Made by a program: the position numbers and the translations under genes
Part shown: in pieces, positions 43,328 to 52,764 of the stretch
Numbering within the stretch: the stretch's first letter is position 1
How the letters are laid out: each line of letters opens with the position of its first letter
From: Paracoccus jeotgali
GTDB taxonomy: Bacteria; Pseudomonadota; Alphaproteobacteria; Rhodobacterales; Rhodobacteraceae
Assembly: GCF_002865605.1 (NCBI RefSeq)
Contig: NZ_CP025583.1
Span: forward strand, 1,468,501-1,532,500
Reading direction: 5' to 3'
DNA: 64,000 bases
Notes under the pieces: generated by a model
Database searches by the model: none
What the model was told of the DNA's origin: nothing
Seen by the model: the letters and a program-made list of their open reading frames with translations, nothing else

Positions 43328-44671
43328 ATGAACCTTGCCACCTCTGTCAGCTGGGCGTCAGACCCGACGACGCAGGCGCCGGATATTCCGGCGGCGCAGC
43401 GGGTGTTTCTGTTGCTGCAAGGGCCGCATGGTCCCTTCTTCGACCGGCTGGGCAGGCTGCTGCGGGCGACCGGCGCCACGGTCTGGCGCGTGGCCTTCAA
43501 CGCGGGTGATGCGTTCTTCTGGTCGGACCCCGATCACCTGCTGCGGTTCCAGCAGCCGGTTGCGGCGTGGCCCGAGGCGTTGGCACGCATCCTGAAGGAA
43601 AAGGGCGTGACCGACATCGTGCTGTATGGCGATGTCAGGCCCATCCACGCCGCGGCGAAGCAGGCGGCCGAGGCGCAGGGCCTGACGCTGCACATCTTCG
43701 AAGAGGGCTATTTGCGACCCTTCTGGATCAGCTATGAGCGCGGCGGCTCGAACGGGTTTTCTCGGCTGATGGGGTTCAGCCTGCCGCAGATGCACGCGGC
43801 CCTGCGCGGGCATCAGGCGGAAGTGCCGCGCCCGCCGGCGAACTGGGGCGATATGCGGCAGCACAAATTCTATGGCGCGCTTTATCATTTCCTCGTTCTG
43901 GTCGCGAATCGCCGCTTTCCGCATTTCCGCACCCATCGCGAGATCCCGGTCCGGCGCGAATTCGTGCTGAACCTGCGCCGCCTGCTGCTGTCGCCGCTGC
44001 TCGCGGTCGACAACGCCGTGCGCACCGCGCGCATCCGGCGCAGCGGGCATCCCTTTACGCTGGTGCTGATGCAGCTGGAACATGATGCTAGCTTTCGCGC
44101 CCATTCCGACTATCCCGACATGGCCGCCTTTACCGCCGAGGTGCTCGAGGCTTTCGCCGCCCATGCGCCGCGCCATCATCACCTGGTCTTCAAGGCCCAT
44201 CCGCTGGATGACGGTCGCTCGCATCAGCGTCGCGACATCCGGCATAAGGCGGCGCAGCTCGGGATTCTGGACCGGATTCACCACGTGCCGGGCGGCAAGC
44301 TGGCGCCGCTGCTGGCGCAGGCGCGCTCGGTGGTGACGGTGAACTCGACGGCGGCGCAGCAGGCGCTGTGGCGGGGCCTGCCGGTCAAGGCGATGGGGCG
44401 CGCGGTCTATGACAAGCCGCAACTGGTCTCCGACCAGCCGCTGGCCGAGTTCCTGCTGCAGCCGCAGCGGCCGGACCCGGCGAAATACCGCAGCTATCGC
44501 GACTATCTGCTTGAGACCTGTCAGATCCCCGGAGGGTTCTATGCCGCCCGCGCACGCGCGCCGGCGCTGCGTCTGGTGGTCGATCTGATGCTGGCGCGCA
44601 ACGATCCCTATGATTCGCTTGCCGACGGACATGGGACCGCACGGCAACAGCCCGGCTCGGATCGCCGCTAA
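43328..44671 (+). CDS. kpsS: Capsule polysaccharide Kdo transferase, KpsS-like
   Basis: Group 2 capsule biosynthesis protein of 447 residues. KpsS family enzymes start the poly-Kdo linker on lyso-phosphatidylglycerol in the inner leaflet. Landmarks: RVFLLLQGPHGPFFDRLGRL at about residue 19, LHIFEEGYLRPFWISYERGG and VFKAHPLDDG with VVTVNSTAAQQALWRGLP in the C-terminal half, as in capsule synthesis glycosyltransferases. The start at 43328 (MNLATSVSWASD) is preferred on family start position, with CAGG upstream. It is first in a run with the Wza-like and KpsC-like genes and divergent from ribE. Confidence 0.88.
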   Translation: MNLATSVSWASDPTTQAPDIPAAQRVFLLLQGPHGPFFDRLGRLLRATGATVWRVAFNAGDAFFWSDPDHLLRFQQPVAAWPEALARILKEKGVTDIVLYGDVRPIHAAAKQAAEAQGLTLHIFEEGYLRPFWISYERGGSNGFSRLMGFSLPQMHAALRGHQAEVPRPPANWGDMRQHKFYGALYHFLVLVANRRFPHFRTHREIPVRREFVLNLRRLLLSPLLAVDNAVRTARIRRSGHPFTLVLMQLEHDASFRAHSDYPDMAAFTAEVLEAFAAHAPRHHHLVFKAHPLDDGRSHQRRDIRHKAAQLGILDRIHHVPGGKLAPLLAQARSVVTVNSTAAQQALWRGLPVKAMGRAVYDKPQLVSDQPLAEFLLQPQRPDPAKYRSYRDYLLETCQIPGGFYAARARAPALRLVVDLMLARNDPYDSLADGHGTARQQPGSDRR

Positions 44672-44761
44672 GGGTGGGCTTGTGCTAGATAATCAGGCAA
44701 AGCCCCGCTAGTCTCCACGACAGCGCGCCGGCCGAGTCGGCAAACAGCAGGAGTGACACGT

Positions 44762-45916
44762 TTGACCGCCGTTGATGTTTCCGCCGCAGCCCGGCACCCT
44801 TTCCGCCATACCCTGATCCTCGCGCTGGTCGCCGTGACCGCGCTCGGCGCCTGCGGCCTGCCCCGCTCTGGCCCGAGCAAAAAGGAAATGCTGTCGGGGG
44901 CTGTCGAAAATGGCGGCGATGCGCATGTCATCTTTGTCAACAACCACGTCAACCGGACGGCGAATTTCCTGCCCTCCTACGGCTTCTCGCGCGAGTTTCT
45001 GCAGGCCGGCGTTGTCGGCGCGGACGAGATCCGGCCCGGCGACGTGCTGGGGCTGATGATCTGGGAAAACGTCGATGACGGGTTGCTGGTGGGTCTGGGT
45101 CAAAGCTCGACCCAGCTTCAGCAATTGCAGGTGGACAGCCAGGGCTTCATCTTCGTGCCCTATGCCGGGCGCATCCGCGCGGCCGGAAACTCGCCCGAGC
45201 AGCTGCGTCAGTTGATCACCGCACGGCTGGAAACCCAGACCCCGGACCCGCAGGTCAGCGTCACCCGCGTGGCAGGCGACGGGGCCACGGTCTCGATCAT
45301 GGGCAAGGCCTTCGGCCAGGGCGTCTACCCGATCGAGCGGCCGACCCGGACGCTGTCGGCGATGCTGGCCAAGGCCGGCGGCGTCGCCATCGACCCCGAG
45401 GTGGCGACCATAACCGTCAAGCGCGGGCGCGAGACCGGCAAGGTCTGGCTGTCGGACCTGTATTTCAACCCCAGCTATGACATCGCGCTGCGCCCGGGCG
45501 ACGTGATCCTGGTGGAAGAGGATCAGCGCAGCTTCACCGCCCTGGGCGCGCTAGGCCGGCAGACCAAGGTGCCGCTCGGCAGCGAGCAGATCAGCGCGCT
45601 GGAAGCCGTGGCGATGGTCGGCGGCCTGTCGACGCTGTCGGCTGACCCGACCGGCGTTTTCGTGCTGCGTGACGAGCCGTCGCAGGTGGCGTCGGCCGTG
45701 CTGGGGCAGCCGGTGTCGGGCACGCAGCGCATGGCCTATGTGCTGGACCTGACGCGGCCGAACGGGCTGTTCCTGTCGCGCGACTTCATGATCCGCGACG
45801 ACGACACGATCTATGTGACCGAGGCGCCTTACGTCCGCTGGCAGAAGATCCTCGGCGCGATCACCGGCAGTGCCAACTCTGCCCGCGCGCTGGCGGCGAC
45901 GACCGGGATTGACTGA
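44762..45916 (+). CDS. Capsule export outer-membrane lipoprotein, Wza/KpsD-like
   Basis: A 384-residue polysaccharide export protein. The signal region (LILALVAVTALGACGLPRSG) contains a lipobox LGAC for acylation. The Poly_export domain has DEIRPGDVLGLMIWE, SQGFIFVPYAGRIRAAGN and PDPQVSVTRV, then SLBB-type repeats. A C-terminal membrane helix expected in Wza is not obvious. I used the TTG at 44762, which has AGGAG eight bases upstream; a GTG at 44753 abuts that site and is a worse fit. The next gene (kpsC-like) begins at or before this stop. Confidence 0.87.
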   Translation: MTAVDVSAAARHPFRHTLILALVAVTALGACGLPRSGPSKKEMLSGAVENGGDAHVIFVNNHVNRTANFLPSYGFSREFLQAGVVGADEIRPGDVLGLMIWENVDDGLLVGLGQSSTQLQQLQVDSQGFIFVPYAGRIRAAGNSPEQLRQLITARLETQTPDPQVSVTRVAGDGATVSIMGKAFGQGVYPIERPTRTLSAMLAKAGGVAIDPEVATITVKRGRETGKVWLSDLYFNPSYDIALRPGDVILVEEDQRSFTALGALGRQTKVPLGSEQISALEAVAMVGGLSTLSADPTGVFVLRDEPSQVASAVLGQPVSGTQRMAYVLDLTRPNGLFLSRDFMIRDDDTIYVTEAPYVRWQKILGAITGSANSARALAATTGID

Positions 45917-47914
45917 CCCCACGGACCTAGGGTCCGACGAGGCCGCGCCCCGGCCGCTTTACGTCTTCAACGGTGGCCTGCTGCGCGGACGGGTGCGGCG
46001 CATTCTTGAGCTGTCGGGCTGGTCGCCACGTCTGGGTTTGCCCGGTCGCGATGATGCGGTCGGCATCTGGGGCGCGGCCGGCACGGCATGGCGCGGGCGC
46101 GCGATCGCGGCGCGGCGCGGGGCGGGGCTGGTGCATATCGAAGATGCCTTCCTGCGCTCGATCCTGCCGGGGCGGGCGCGGGGGCGGTTGGCGCGGCGCG
46201 GGCCGGTGGGGCTGGTGGTCGATCCGGTGGGGCTGCATTTCGATCCCACCCGGCCGTCGCTGATCGAGACGCTGGTGAGTTCGGGCCGGGCCGCGGGTTT
46301 CGAGGCCGAGGCGCGGCAGGCGATGGCCCGGCTGATCGCTGCAGATCTGTCGAAATACAACGCCCACCTGCCCGACGCGCCGGCCCCGCCCCCGATCATG
46401 TGCTGGTCATCGACCAGACCGCCGGTGATGCGGCACTGATGGGCGCGGGCCGGGCCGCGTTCCTGCACATGCTGGATACCGCCCGCGCCGAGCATCCGGG
46501 CGCGCAGATCGTCATTCGCAGCCATCCCGAAACCGCGCGCGGCCTGCGCCCCGGCCATTTTTCCCCCGCCGATCTGCGGCCGGGCGAGGTGTTTTGCGAC
46601 GCCCCCCTCTCGCCCTGGCGGCTGCTGGCGCAGGCGCGGGCGGTCTATGCCATGTCCTCGCAACTGGGATACGAGGCGATGCTGGCCGGCCACCGGCCGC
46701 GAGTCTTCGGGCAGCCCTTCTATGCCGGCTGGGGTCTCAGCGAGGATGAGCAGCCGGTGCCGCGCCGGGGCCGCGCCAGCATCGAAACACTGTTCGCCGC
46801 CTCGCATCTGCTGGCGCCGGTCTGGTATGATCCCTGCGCCGACCGGCTGACGGATTTTGAAGGCGCGCTTCGCCAGATCGAGGCAGAGGTAAAGGCTTGG
46901 CGGCAGGATCATCACGGCCATGTCGCCCATGGCATGCGGCTGTGGAAGCGCCGCCACGTCAGCCAGTTCTTCGGCCAGGCCGCCCCGGTTCGCTTCAGGG
47001 CGCGGGGAAACGTCCCGACGATCGCCTGGGCGGGAAAGGCCGACGAAGTCATCGGGTTCGACGGGCTGCGGATCGAGGACGGGTTTCTGCGCTCGCGCGG
47101 GCTGGGGGCCGCCTTGGTCCCGCCGCTGTCACTGGTCGCGGATGATCTTGGGATCTATTACGACCCGACCCGCCCCTCGCGTTTCGAGGCGCTGATGGCG
47201 GCGCCGCTGCCGCCGGCGGGCGCGGCGCGGGCGGCGGCCTTGCGGCAAGCGCTGATCGCGGCGCGGCTGACGAAATACAGCCTCGGCGGCGGTGGTGCGT
47301 TGCCGCCGCGCGACGGACGGCGGCGGATCCTGGTGCCGGGGCAGGTCGAGGATGACGCCTCGATCCGGCTCGGCGCGGGGGTCGAGCGGTCGAACCTAGA
47401 CCTACTGAAACGGGTTCGCCGCGAGAACCCCGAGGCCATGCTGATCTACAAGCCGCATCCGGATGTCGAGGCCGGCCTGCGGCGCGGCAGTATTCCGGAA
47501 GCAGAACTGAACCGGCTGGCCGATCACGTCGCCACGCAGGCGGACCCGCTGGCCCTGCTGGCCGATGTCGATGAGGTCTGGACCATCACCTCGACCCTCG
47601 GGTTCGAGGCGCTGCTGCGCGGCGTGCCGGTCACGACGCTTGGCGCGCCCTTCTATGCCGGTTGGGGGCTGACGCGGGATCTGGGGCCGGTGCCCGCGCG
47701 TCGGCAGGCAAGGCCGGGGCTGGATGCGCTGACCCATGCCGCGTTGATCGCCTATCCGCGTTATTTCGACCCGGTGAGCCGCCTGCCCTGCCCGCCCGAG
47801 ATCGCCGTTCTGCGGCTGAGCGGCGCGGCGGCTGTCGCGCAGCGCCCGGCGCTGCGGCTGTTGGCGAAACTGCAGGGAGCGTTGGCCGGACATGACTGGA
47901 TCTGGCGGCGCTGA
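45909..47914 (+). pseudogene. kpsC: KpsC-like capsule Kdo transferase, frameshifted
   Basis: KpsC proteins have two related transferase modules and extend the poly-Kdo linker of group 2 capsules. The first frame (TTG at 45909, overlapping the wza-like stop) reads LYVFNGGLLRGRVRRILELS, VDPVGLHFDPTRPS and LSKYN, then stops at 46437-46439. Homologous sequence goes on in another frame as DHVLVIDQTAGDAA, through IYYDPTRPSRFEAL, LTKYSLGGGGAL and LGAPFYAGWGLTRD to 47914. One extra base in the C runs at 46384-46393 would join the frames into a normal-length protein. The broken frame's stop overlaps an ATG (TGATG at 46437-46441) of the second frame, so the 491-residue downstream part could be translated alone. 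Causes are sequencing error, true loss or slippage. Confidence 0.85.
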
Positions 47915-47962
47915 CCGCGCCGCCAGATCGCTTTGATGACGGACGGGCCGTCAGCCCGTCCG
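47899..47962 (+). terminator. Two hairpins after kpsC-like gene
   Basis: A 13-pair stem (47899-47911 with 47917-47929, loop TGACC) includes the last codons and stop of the kpsC-like gene. A nine-pair stem (47940-47948 with 47954-47962) follows. Both lack a real T run. They fill the gap with the convergent dctP gene and may protect or end both transcripts. Confidence 0.5.
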
Positions 47963-47970
47963 CCGCCGGA

Positions 47971-49059
47971 TCACTCCCCGGCGCATTCCTTGATCTTGGC
48001 CAGATCCGGCCCGCTCGGCGTGCGGCCCAGGTTGAACGGCGCCGAGGCGTCGCGCCACTTGGCGTAGTCATCGACATAGCTCAGCATCGAGGCATAGACC
48101 TTGGCCGAGGTCGGGTTCGCGCAGGCCACCTCGACGATGGTTTCGTTGGCCATGGTCTGGATGTTATCCAGCGTCTCATCGTCCAGACGGGTGATGTTGA
48201 TGCCCTTGTCCTGGAACGTCTGATACGCCTCGGTCGCGCGCTTTTCGGTGTTGGCCAGCGACCACAGCATGGTGGCGTCGGCCGCGACCTTCAGCTTTTC
48301 CTGCGTCTCGGGGCTGAGCGCGTCCCACGACGCCTTGTTGATCATCACCCCGAAGACCGACGACGACTGATGCCAACCCGGCGTCGACCAGTGCTTGGTC
48401 ACCTGATCGAAACCGCCCGACAGATCGACGTTGGGAGTCGAGAACTCGGCTCCGTCGATGACGCCGCGCTCGAGCGACTGGTAGATCTCGCCACCGGCCA
48501 TCGAGACCTGGCTGCCGCCCAGTTTTTCCAGCAGCTTGCCCTGTTCAAGTCCCGAAACGCGCAGACGCATGCCTTTCAGGTCGTCGGTCGTCTCGATCGG
48601 CTTGTCGACGGTGCGGAAGCCGGATTCGTTGTTGGTCACGCCGTAGGGCAGATAGACCATGCCGAACTTGCCATAGACCTCGTTATAGATGTCGGCGCCG
48701 CCCCAGGCCTTGATCCAGTTGACGTAGTCGACGGCGTTGAACAGGCTCGCCGTCGTCGCCAGCGGCGAGAAGGCCGCGTCGCGTCCGGCCCAATAGCCCG
48801 GCCAGTCGGCGCCGGCCTGAATCGTGCCCGATTCGACCGCGCCGAACACCTCGCCCGCCGGCACCAGCGCGCCGCCTTCGAAGAATTCGATGGTTAGCTC
48901 CTCGTCGGGGATCAGCGCATTGGCGATCTCGACGAAGTGCTTGTCGATCTCGATCAGCTCGAGCGAGGACGGCCAGGTCGAGGTCATGGTCCAGTTGTCG
49001 GCCAGCGCGGGTCCAGCCAGGATCGTCGTTGCGGCAAGAATGGTCAGGGTCGTCTTCAT
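47971..49059 (-). CDS. dctP: TRAP transporter substrate-binding protein
   Basis: Periplasmic receptor of a TRAP carboxylate uptake system, 362 residues. A Sec signal peptide (MKTTLTILAATTILAGPALA) precedes DNWTMTSTWPSSLELIEID. Family landmarks: MRLRVSGLEQGKLLEKLGGS (the ligand Arg region), MAGGEIYQSLERGVIDGAEF and STPGWHQSSSVFGVMINK. It is the same subfamily as the TakP-like receptor at 5267 but clearly distinct. GAGGAGGAAC precedes the ATG. It follows dctQ and dctM in a three-gene operon. A 2-oxo or hydroxy carboxylate is the likely ligand. Confidence 0.92.
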   Translation of the reverse strand: MKTTLTILAATTILAGPALADNWTMTSTWPSSLELIEIDKHFVEIANALIPDEELTIEFFEGGALVPAGEVFGAVESGTIQAGADWPGYWAGRDAAFSPLATTASLFNAVDYVNWIKAWGGADIYNEVYGKFGMVYLPYGVTNNESGFRTVDKPIETTDDLKGMRLRVSGLEQGKLLEKLGGSQVSMAGGEIYQSLERGVIDGAEFSTPNVDLSGGFDQVTKHWSTPGWHQSSSVFGVMINKASWDALSPETQEKLKVAADATMLWSLANTEKRATEAYQTFQDKGINITRLDDETLDNIQTMANETIVEVACANPTSAKVYASMLSYVDDYAKWRDASAPFNLGRTPSGPDLAKIKECAGE

Positions 49060-49076
49060 GAAAGTTCCTCCTCAGG

Positions 49077-50474
49077 TCAGCTTCGATACAGGGTGTCAGG
49101 CAGCCAGGTGACGAGTTGCGGGAAGAATACGATCAAACCGCACATCAACAGGACCATGACGATAAACGGGATGACACCGCGAATGATGTCCCCGGTCGAG
49201 ATGTCAGGGGGCGAGATCGCCCGCATGTAGAACAGTGCATAGCCGAAGGGCGGCGACAGGAAGCTGGTCTGCAGCACCACCGCCATCAGCACCACGAACC
49301 ACAGCGGGCTGACGCCCATTTCGGCCACGATGGGCAGAAAGATCGGGAAGCACAGGAGCACGATGCCGGTCCAGTCAAGGAACATGCCCAGGATGAAGAC
49401 CGTGACCAGCATCACCACCAGCAGCGTGTTCGGGTCCTCGGCCAGCCCGCGGATCAGGTTCTGCGTCGCGGTCAACCCGCCGGTGATGTTGAAGACGCCG
49501 GTAAAGGCGGTGGCGCCCACGACGATGAACAGGATCATCGCCGAGGTGCGGCCGGTCTCCAGAAACGCGCTGTAGAAATTCGCCCAGGTAAAGCGGCGGC
49601 GACCAATGACGATCAGCAGCGCCAGCATTGCGCCGATGGCCGACGCCTCGGTCGCGGTCGCCACCCCCATCAGCATCGAGCCGAGAATCCCCAGGATCAG
49701 GATCAGCGGCGGCACGGCCTCGACGACCAGCATCCGCCACATCGCGCCGCGCCCGATCTGTTCGGATTCGAGCATGCGCGGCGCGAGGTCAGGCCGCACC
49801 ACCGCCACGATGAAGACATAGATCCCATACATCAGCCCCAGCAGGATGCCGGGGATCATGGCGCCCGCGAACAGCTCGCCCACCGACAGGCCCGGCGCAT
49901 AGGACGCCATCAGGATCAGCATGATCGAAGGCGGGATCAGGATGCCAAGGCAGCCCGAGGCCCCGATCAGCCCCGTCGTCAGCCGCTTGTCATAGCCGTA
50001 TTGCAGCATCGGCTTCAGCGCCATCACGCCCATCACCGTGATCGAGGCGCCGATGATGCCGGTCGTGGCCGCCAGCAGGATCGAGATGAACACGACCGCC
50101 AGACCCAGACCCCCGCGCACATTGGCCATCAGGTGACGCAGCGCCTCGAACATCTTGTCGGTGACGCCGCTGTCGGACAGGAACCGCGCCATCAGCACGA
50201 ACAGCGGAATCGCGATCAGCGTGTAATTGTCCAGCACATCGCCGAAGATCCGGTTGATGGTGATGCCCAGGACCATGGGCTTGCCGGCGATGAAGGCGCC
50301 CAGAACCGCCGTCCCGCCCAGCACGAAGGCAAGCGGGTGGCCCATGAACAGGCCCAGAACCAGCAGCGCGGCCATGATCAGCGCGATCGCCTCGCCGCCG
50401 ATGCCGGGCACCGCCATCCAGCCCAGCACCGGGTTCAGCGCCCCGATGGCGCCGTTGATGAAGTCAGTGAACAT
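49077..50474 (-). CDS. dctM: TRAP transporter large permease subunit
   Basis: DctM-type sodium-coupled permease of 465 residues with about 12-13 hydrophobic segments. It shows ALLVLGLFMGHPLAFVLGGT, the FVLMARFLSDSGVTDKMFEA loop, TTGIIGASITVMGVMALKPM and the ending FFPQLVTWLPDTLY, all DctM-like. I used the ATG at 50474, with GGAG seven bases upstream; it overlaps the dctQ stop by 11 bases. It is followed by dctP after 17 bases. Confidence 0.93.
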   Translation of the reverse strand: MFTDFINGAIGALNPVLGWMAVPGIGGEAIALIMAALLVLGLFMGHPLAFVLGGTAVLGAFIAGKPMVLGITINRIFGDVLDNYTLIAIPLFVLMARFLSDSGVTDKMFEALRHLMANVRGGLGLAVVFISILLAATTGIIGASITVMGVMALKPMLQYGYDKRLTTGLIGASGCLGILIPPSIMLILMASYAPGLSVGELFAGAMIPGILLGLMYGIYVFIVAVVRPDLAPRMLESEQIGRGAMWRMLVVEAVPPLILILGILGSMLMGVATATEASAIGAMLALLIVIGRRRFTWANFYSAFLETGRTSAMILFIVVGATAFTGVFNITGGLTATQNLIRGLAEDPNTLLVVMLVTVFILGMFLDWTGIVLLCFPIFLPIVAEMGVSPLWFVVLMAVVLQTSFLSPPFGYALFYMRAISPPDISTGDIIRGVIPFIVMVLLMCGLIVFFPQLVTWLPDTLYRS

Positions 50475-50976
50475 CCAGCGGCTCCAGCGGTTCAAGGTGG
50501 TCGGTGCGCAGGATCAGCTTGAGCAGCTCGGCGACGCCCTGGATCAGCAGCAGCGTCGCCGCGACCCCCATCGCCAGCTTCAACGGATAGACCGGCAGCT
50601 GCACCGCCCCATAGGTCCGCTCTCCCTGATCCAGCGCGCGCAGGGCGAACTGCCAACTATACAGGGTGAATACGATGCTGAAGGGCAGGAAGAACAGGAT
50701 ATAGCCCAGGATTTCGACCCAGCGGCGCACGCGCGGCCCAAGCTGCGCGGTCAGCAGGTCGACACGCACATGCGCCTGATGCCGCAGCGCATAGCCACCG
50801 AGCATGACGAAATAGAAGCCATACATCATCTTGGTGACGTCAAAGGCCCAGGGCGTCGGTGCCAGCATCACGTAACGCATGAAGACGTCATAGATGATGA
50901 TGGCCGCGAACACACCGGCCAGCAGTGACACGACGCGGCCGACCGCCTCGTTCACCCAGTCGATAAGCGAGATCAA
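50464..50976 (-). CDS. dctQ: TRAP transporter small permease subunit
   Basis: DctQ membrane protein of 170 residues with four hydrophobic segments. It carries the family sequence VFMRYVMLAPTPWAFDVTKM and GGYALRHQAHVRVDLLTAQL. It starts at a TTG at 50976, with GGGGAGAG about eight bases upstream. It is first in the dctQ-dctM-dctP operon. Confidence 0.9.
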   Translation of the reverse strand: MISLIDWVNEAVGRVVSLLAGVFAAIIIYDVFMRYVMLAPTPWAFDVTKMMYGFYFVMLGGYALRHQAHVRVDLLTAQLGPRVRRWVEILGYILFFLPFSIVFTLYSWQFALRALDQGERTYGAVQLPVYPLKLAMGVAATLLLIQGVAELLKLILRTDHLEPLEPLDVH

Positions 50977-51035
50977 AAGCCGCTCTCCCCGTTTTATTTT
51001 TTTGAGACTGTCGGTATTTAGGGGCTGTCTGTCAA

Positions 51036-51061
51036 TGGCATGCCACAGATTGCGTTAACGC
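51036..51061. promoter_or_regulatory. Two perfect palindromes in the dctQ / acyl-CoA synthetase gap
   Basis: TGGCATGCCA at 51036-51045 and GCGTTAACGC at 51052-51061 are both perfect ten-base palindromes six bases apart in the 128-base divergent gap. A TTGACA box on the minus strand (51035-51030) abuts the first, toward dctQ, but no matching -10 is evident. They may be operator sites for a regulator of both units. Confidence 0.4.
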
Positions 51062-51104
51062 GCGGTGAAGGCCAGTATCGATTGACGAGGCTGAAGGAGC
51101 AGTC

Positions 51105-52760
51105 ATGTTGAGAAATATGGGCGACCCCGTCGCGACCCGAAACGCCTTCCGCTGGGACATCCCCGAACGCTTCAACCTCGGCGCGGCGATCTGCGACCGC
51201 TGGGCCGCGACCAAGCCCGAGCGTCTGGCGATCCTCGACGTCACCCCCGGACGCCCGCCGCGCGAATGCAGCTTTGGCAGCTTGTCGGAACAGGCGAACC
51301 GGCTGTCGAACGGGCTGGCGAGCCTCGGCGTGGGCCGTCAGGGCGAGGTCGGCGACCGGGTCGGCGTGCTGCTCGCGCAATCCATCGAGACCGCTGTGGC
51401 GCATGTCGCCGTGACGCGGATGGGCTGCATCTCGATCCCGCTCTTCACACTCTTCGGGGATGAGGCGCTGCTGCACCGCCTGCGCGATTCGGGCGCCCGT
51501 GCCGTCATCACCGACGCCGCAGGCGCCGCGCGCCTGTCCGCGCTGCGGGACCACCTGCCCGATCTGCGGCATATCGTCTCGATCGACGGCGAGGACGAGA
51601 ACGCCATCGGGATGGACGCGCTCTGCAACTCGCAATCGCCCGAATATGAGGCTTTTCCGACGCTTGCCGACGATCCCGCGATCCTCATCTACACCTCGGG
51701 CACCACCGGCAACCCCAAGGGCGCGCTGCACGCCCACCGCGTCCTGCTGGGCCACCTGCCCGGTGTGGAGATGAGCCACGATTTCCTGCCCCAGCCCGGC
51801 GACCAGGTCTGGACGCCGGCCGACTGGGCGTGGATCGGCGGGCTGCTGGATGTGCTGATGCCCGCGCTTTACCACGGCGTCCCGGTCGTCGCCTGCCGCT
51901 TTCCGAAATTCACCGCCGAGGCGGCCTTTGCCCTGATGCGCGATCACGGCGTGCGCAACGCCTTCCTGCCGCCCACCGCGCTCAAGATGATGCGTGCCTG
52001 GCCCGAGGCAGCGCAACATCCGCTCTCGCTGCGTTCGGTGGCGAGCGGGGGTGAGACCTTGGGATCAGAACTGCTGAACTGGGGCCAGCAGGTGCTGGGC
52101 GCGACGATCAACGAATTCTACGGCCAGACCGAGTGCAACATGGTCGTCTCGGCGTGCGCGGCGCTGGAACCGCCGGTGCCGGGCAGCATGGGCCGCGCCG
52201 TGCCGGGTCACGAGGTCGAGATCATCGACCCCGACAGCGGCCGCGTCCTGCCGCCCGAGACCGAAGGCGTGATCGGCGTGCGCGCCCCGGACCCGGTGAT
52301 GTTTCTGGGATATTGGAACAACCCGCAGGCAACGCAGGACAAATTCATCGAAGGCCCCGAGGGGCGCTGGCTGCTGACCGGCGATATGGGCCGCAAGGAT
52401 CGGGACGGGCGGCTGTATTTTGTGGGCCGCGATGATGACGTGATCAGCTCCGCCGGCTACCGCATCGGCCCCGCCGAGATCGAGGATTGCCTGCTCGGTC
52501 ATCCCGCGGTCCGGCAGGCGGGTGTGGTCGGCAAGCCCGACCCGCTGCGCGGCCACATCGTCGCGGCCTATGTCGTGCTGAATCAGGGCTTTGCCCCCAG
52601 CGACGCGCTGGCGTCCGAAATCGCCGCGCATGTCAAAACCCGTCTGGCGGCGCATGAATATCCGCGCCTCGTGCGCTTCATCGACGAGATGCCGATGACC
52701 ACCACCGGCAAAGTCATCCGCAGGGCCCTGCGCGAATGGGCCGTCAAGGAAGGGGCGTGA
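51105..52760 (+). CDS. AMP-dependent acyl-CoA synthetase
   Basis: Ligase activating a carboxylic acid to its CoA thioester through an acyl-adenylate, 551 residues. The AMP-binding P-loop is ILIYTSGTTGNPKGALHAHR (about residue 190), with the adenylation segment EFYGQTECNMVV and WLLTGDMGRKDRDGRLYFVG. The hinge and C-terminal domain carry DDVISSAGYRIGPAEIE and the catalytic Lys in TTTGKVIRR. Among families it is nearest the medium-chain acyl-CoA/acetyl-CoA-like synthetases of the MACS type. AAGGAG precedes the ATG. The enoyl-CoA hydratase gene starts four bases after its stop; together they may process the acid brought in by the divergent TRAP system. Confidence 0.9.
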   Translation: MLRNMGDPVATRNAFRWDIPERFNLGAAICDRWAATKPERLAILDVTPGRPPRECSFGSLSEQANRLSNGLASLGVGRQGEVGDRVGVLLAQSIETAVAHVAVTRMGCISIPLFTLFGDEALLHRLRDSGARAVITDAAGAARLSALRDHLPDLRHIVSIDGEDENAIGMDALCNSQSPEYEAFPTLADDPAILIYTSGTTGNPKGALHAHRVLLGHLPGVEMSHDFLPQPGDQVWTPADWAWIGGLLDVLMPALYHGVPVVACRFPKFTAEAAFALMRDHGVRNAFLPPTALKMMRAWPEAAQHPLSLRSVASGGETLGSELLNWGQQVLGATINEFYGQTECNMVVSACAALEPPVPGSMGRAVPGHEVEIIDPDSGRVLPPETEGVIGVRAPDPVMFLGYWNNPQATQDKFIEGPEGRWLLTGDMGRKDRDGRLYFVGRDDDVISSAGYRIGPAEIEDCLLGHPAVRQAGVVGKPDPLRGHIVAAYVVLNQGFAPSDALASEIAAHVKTRLAAHEYPRLVRFIDEMPMTTTGKVIRRALREWAVKEGA

Positions 52761-52764
52761 CATC

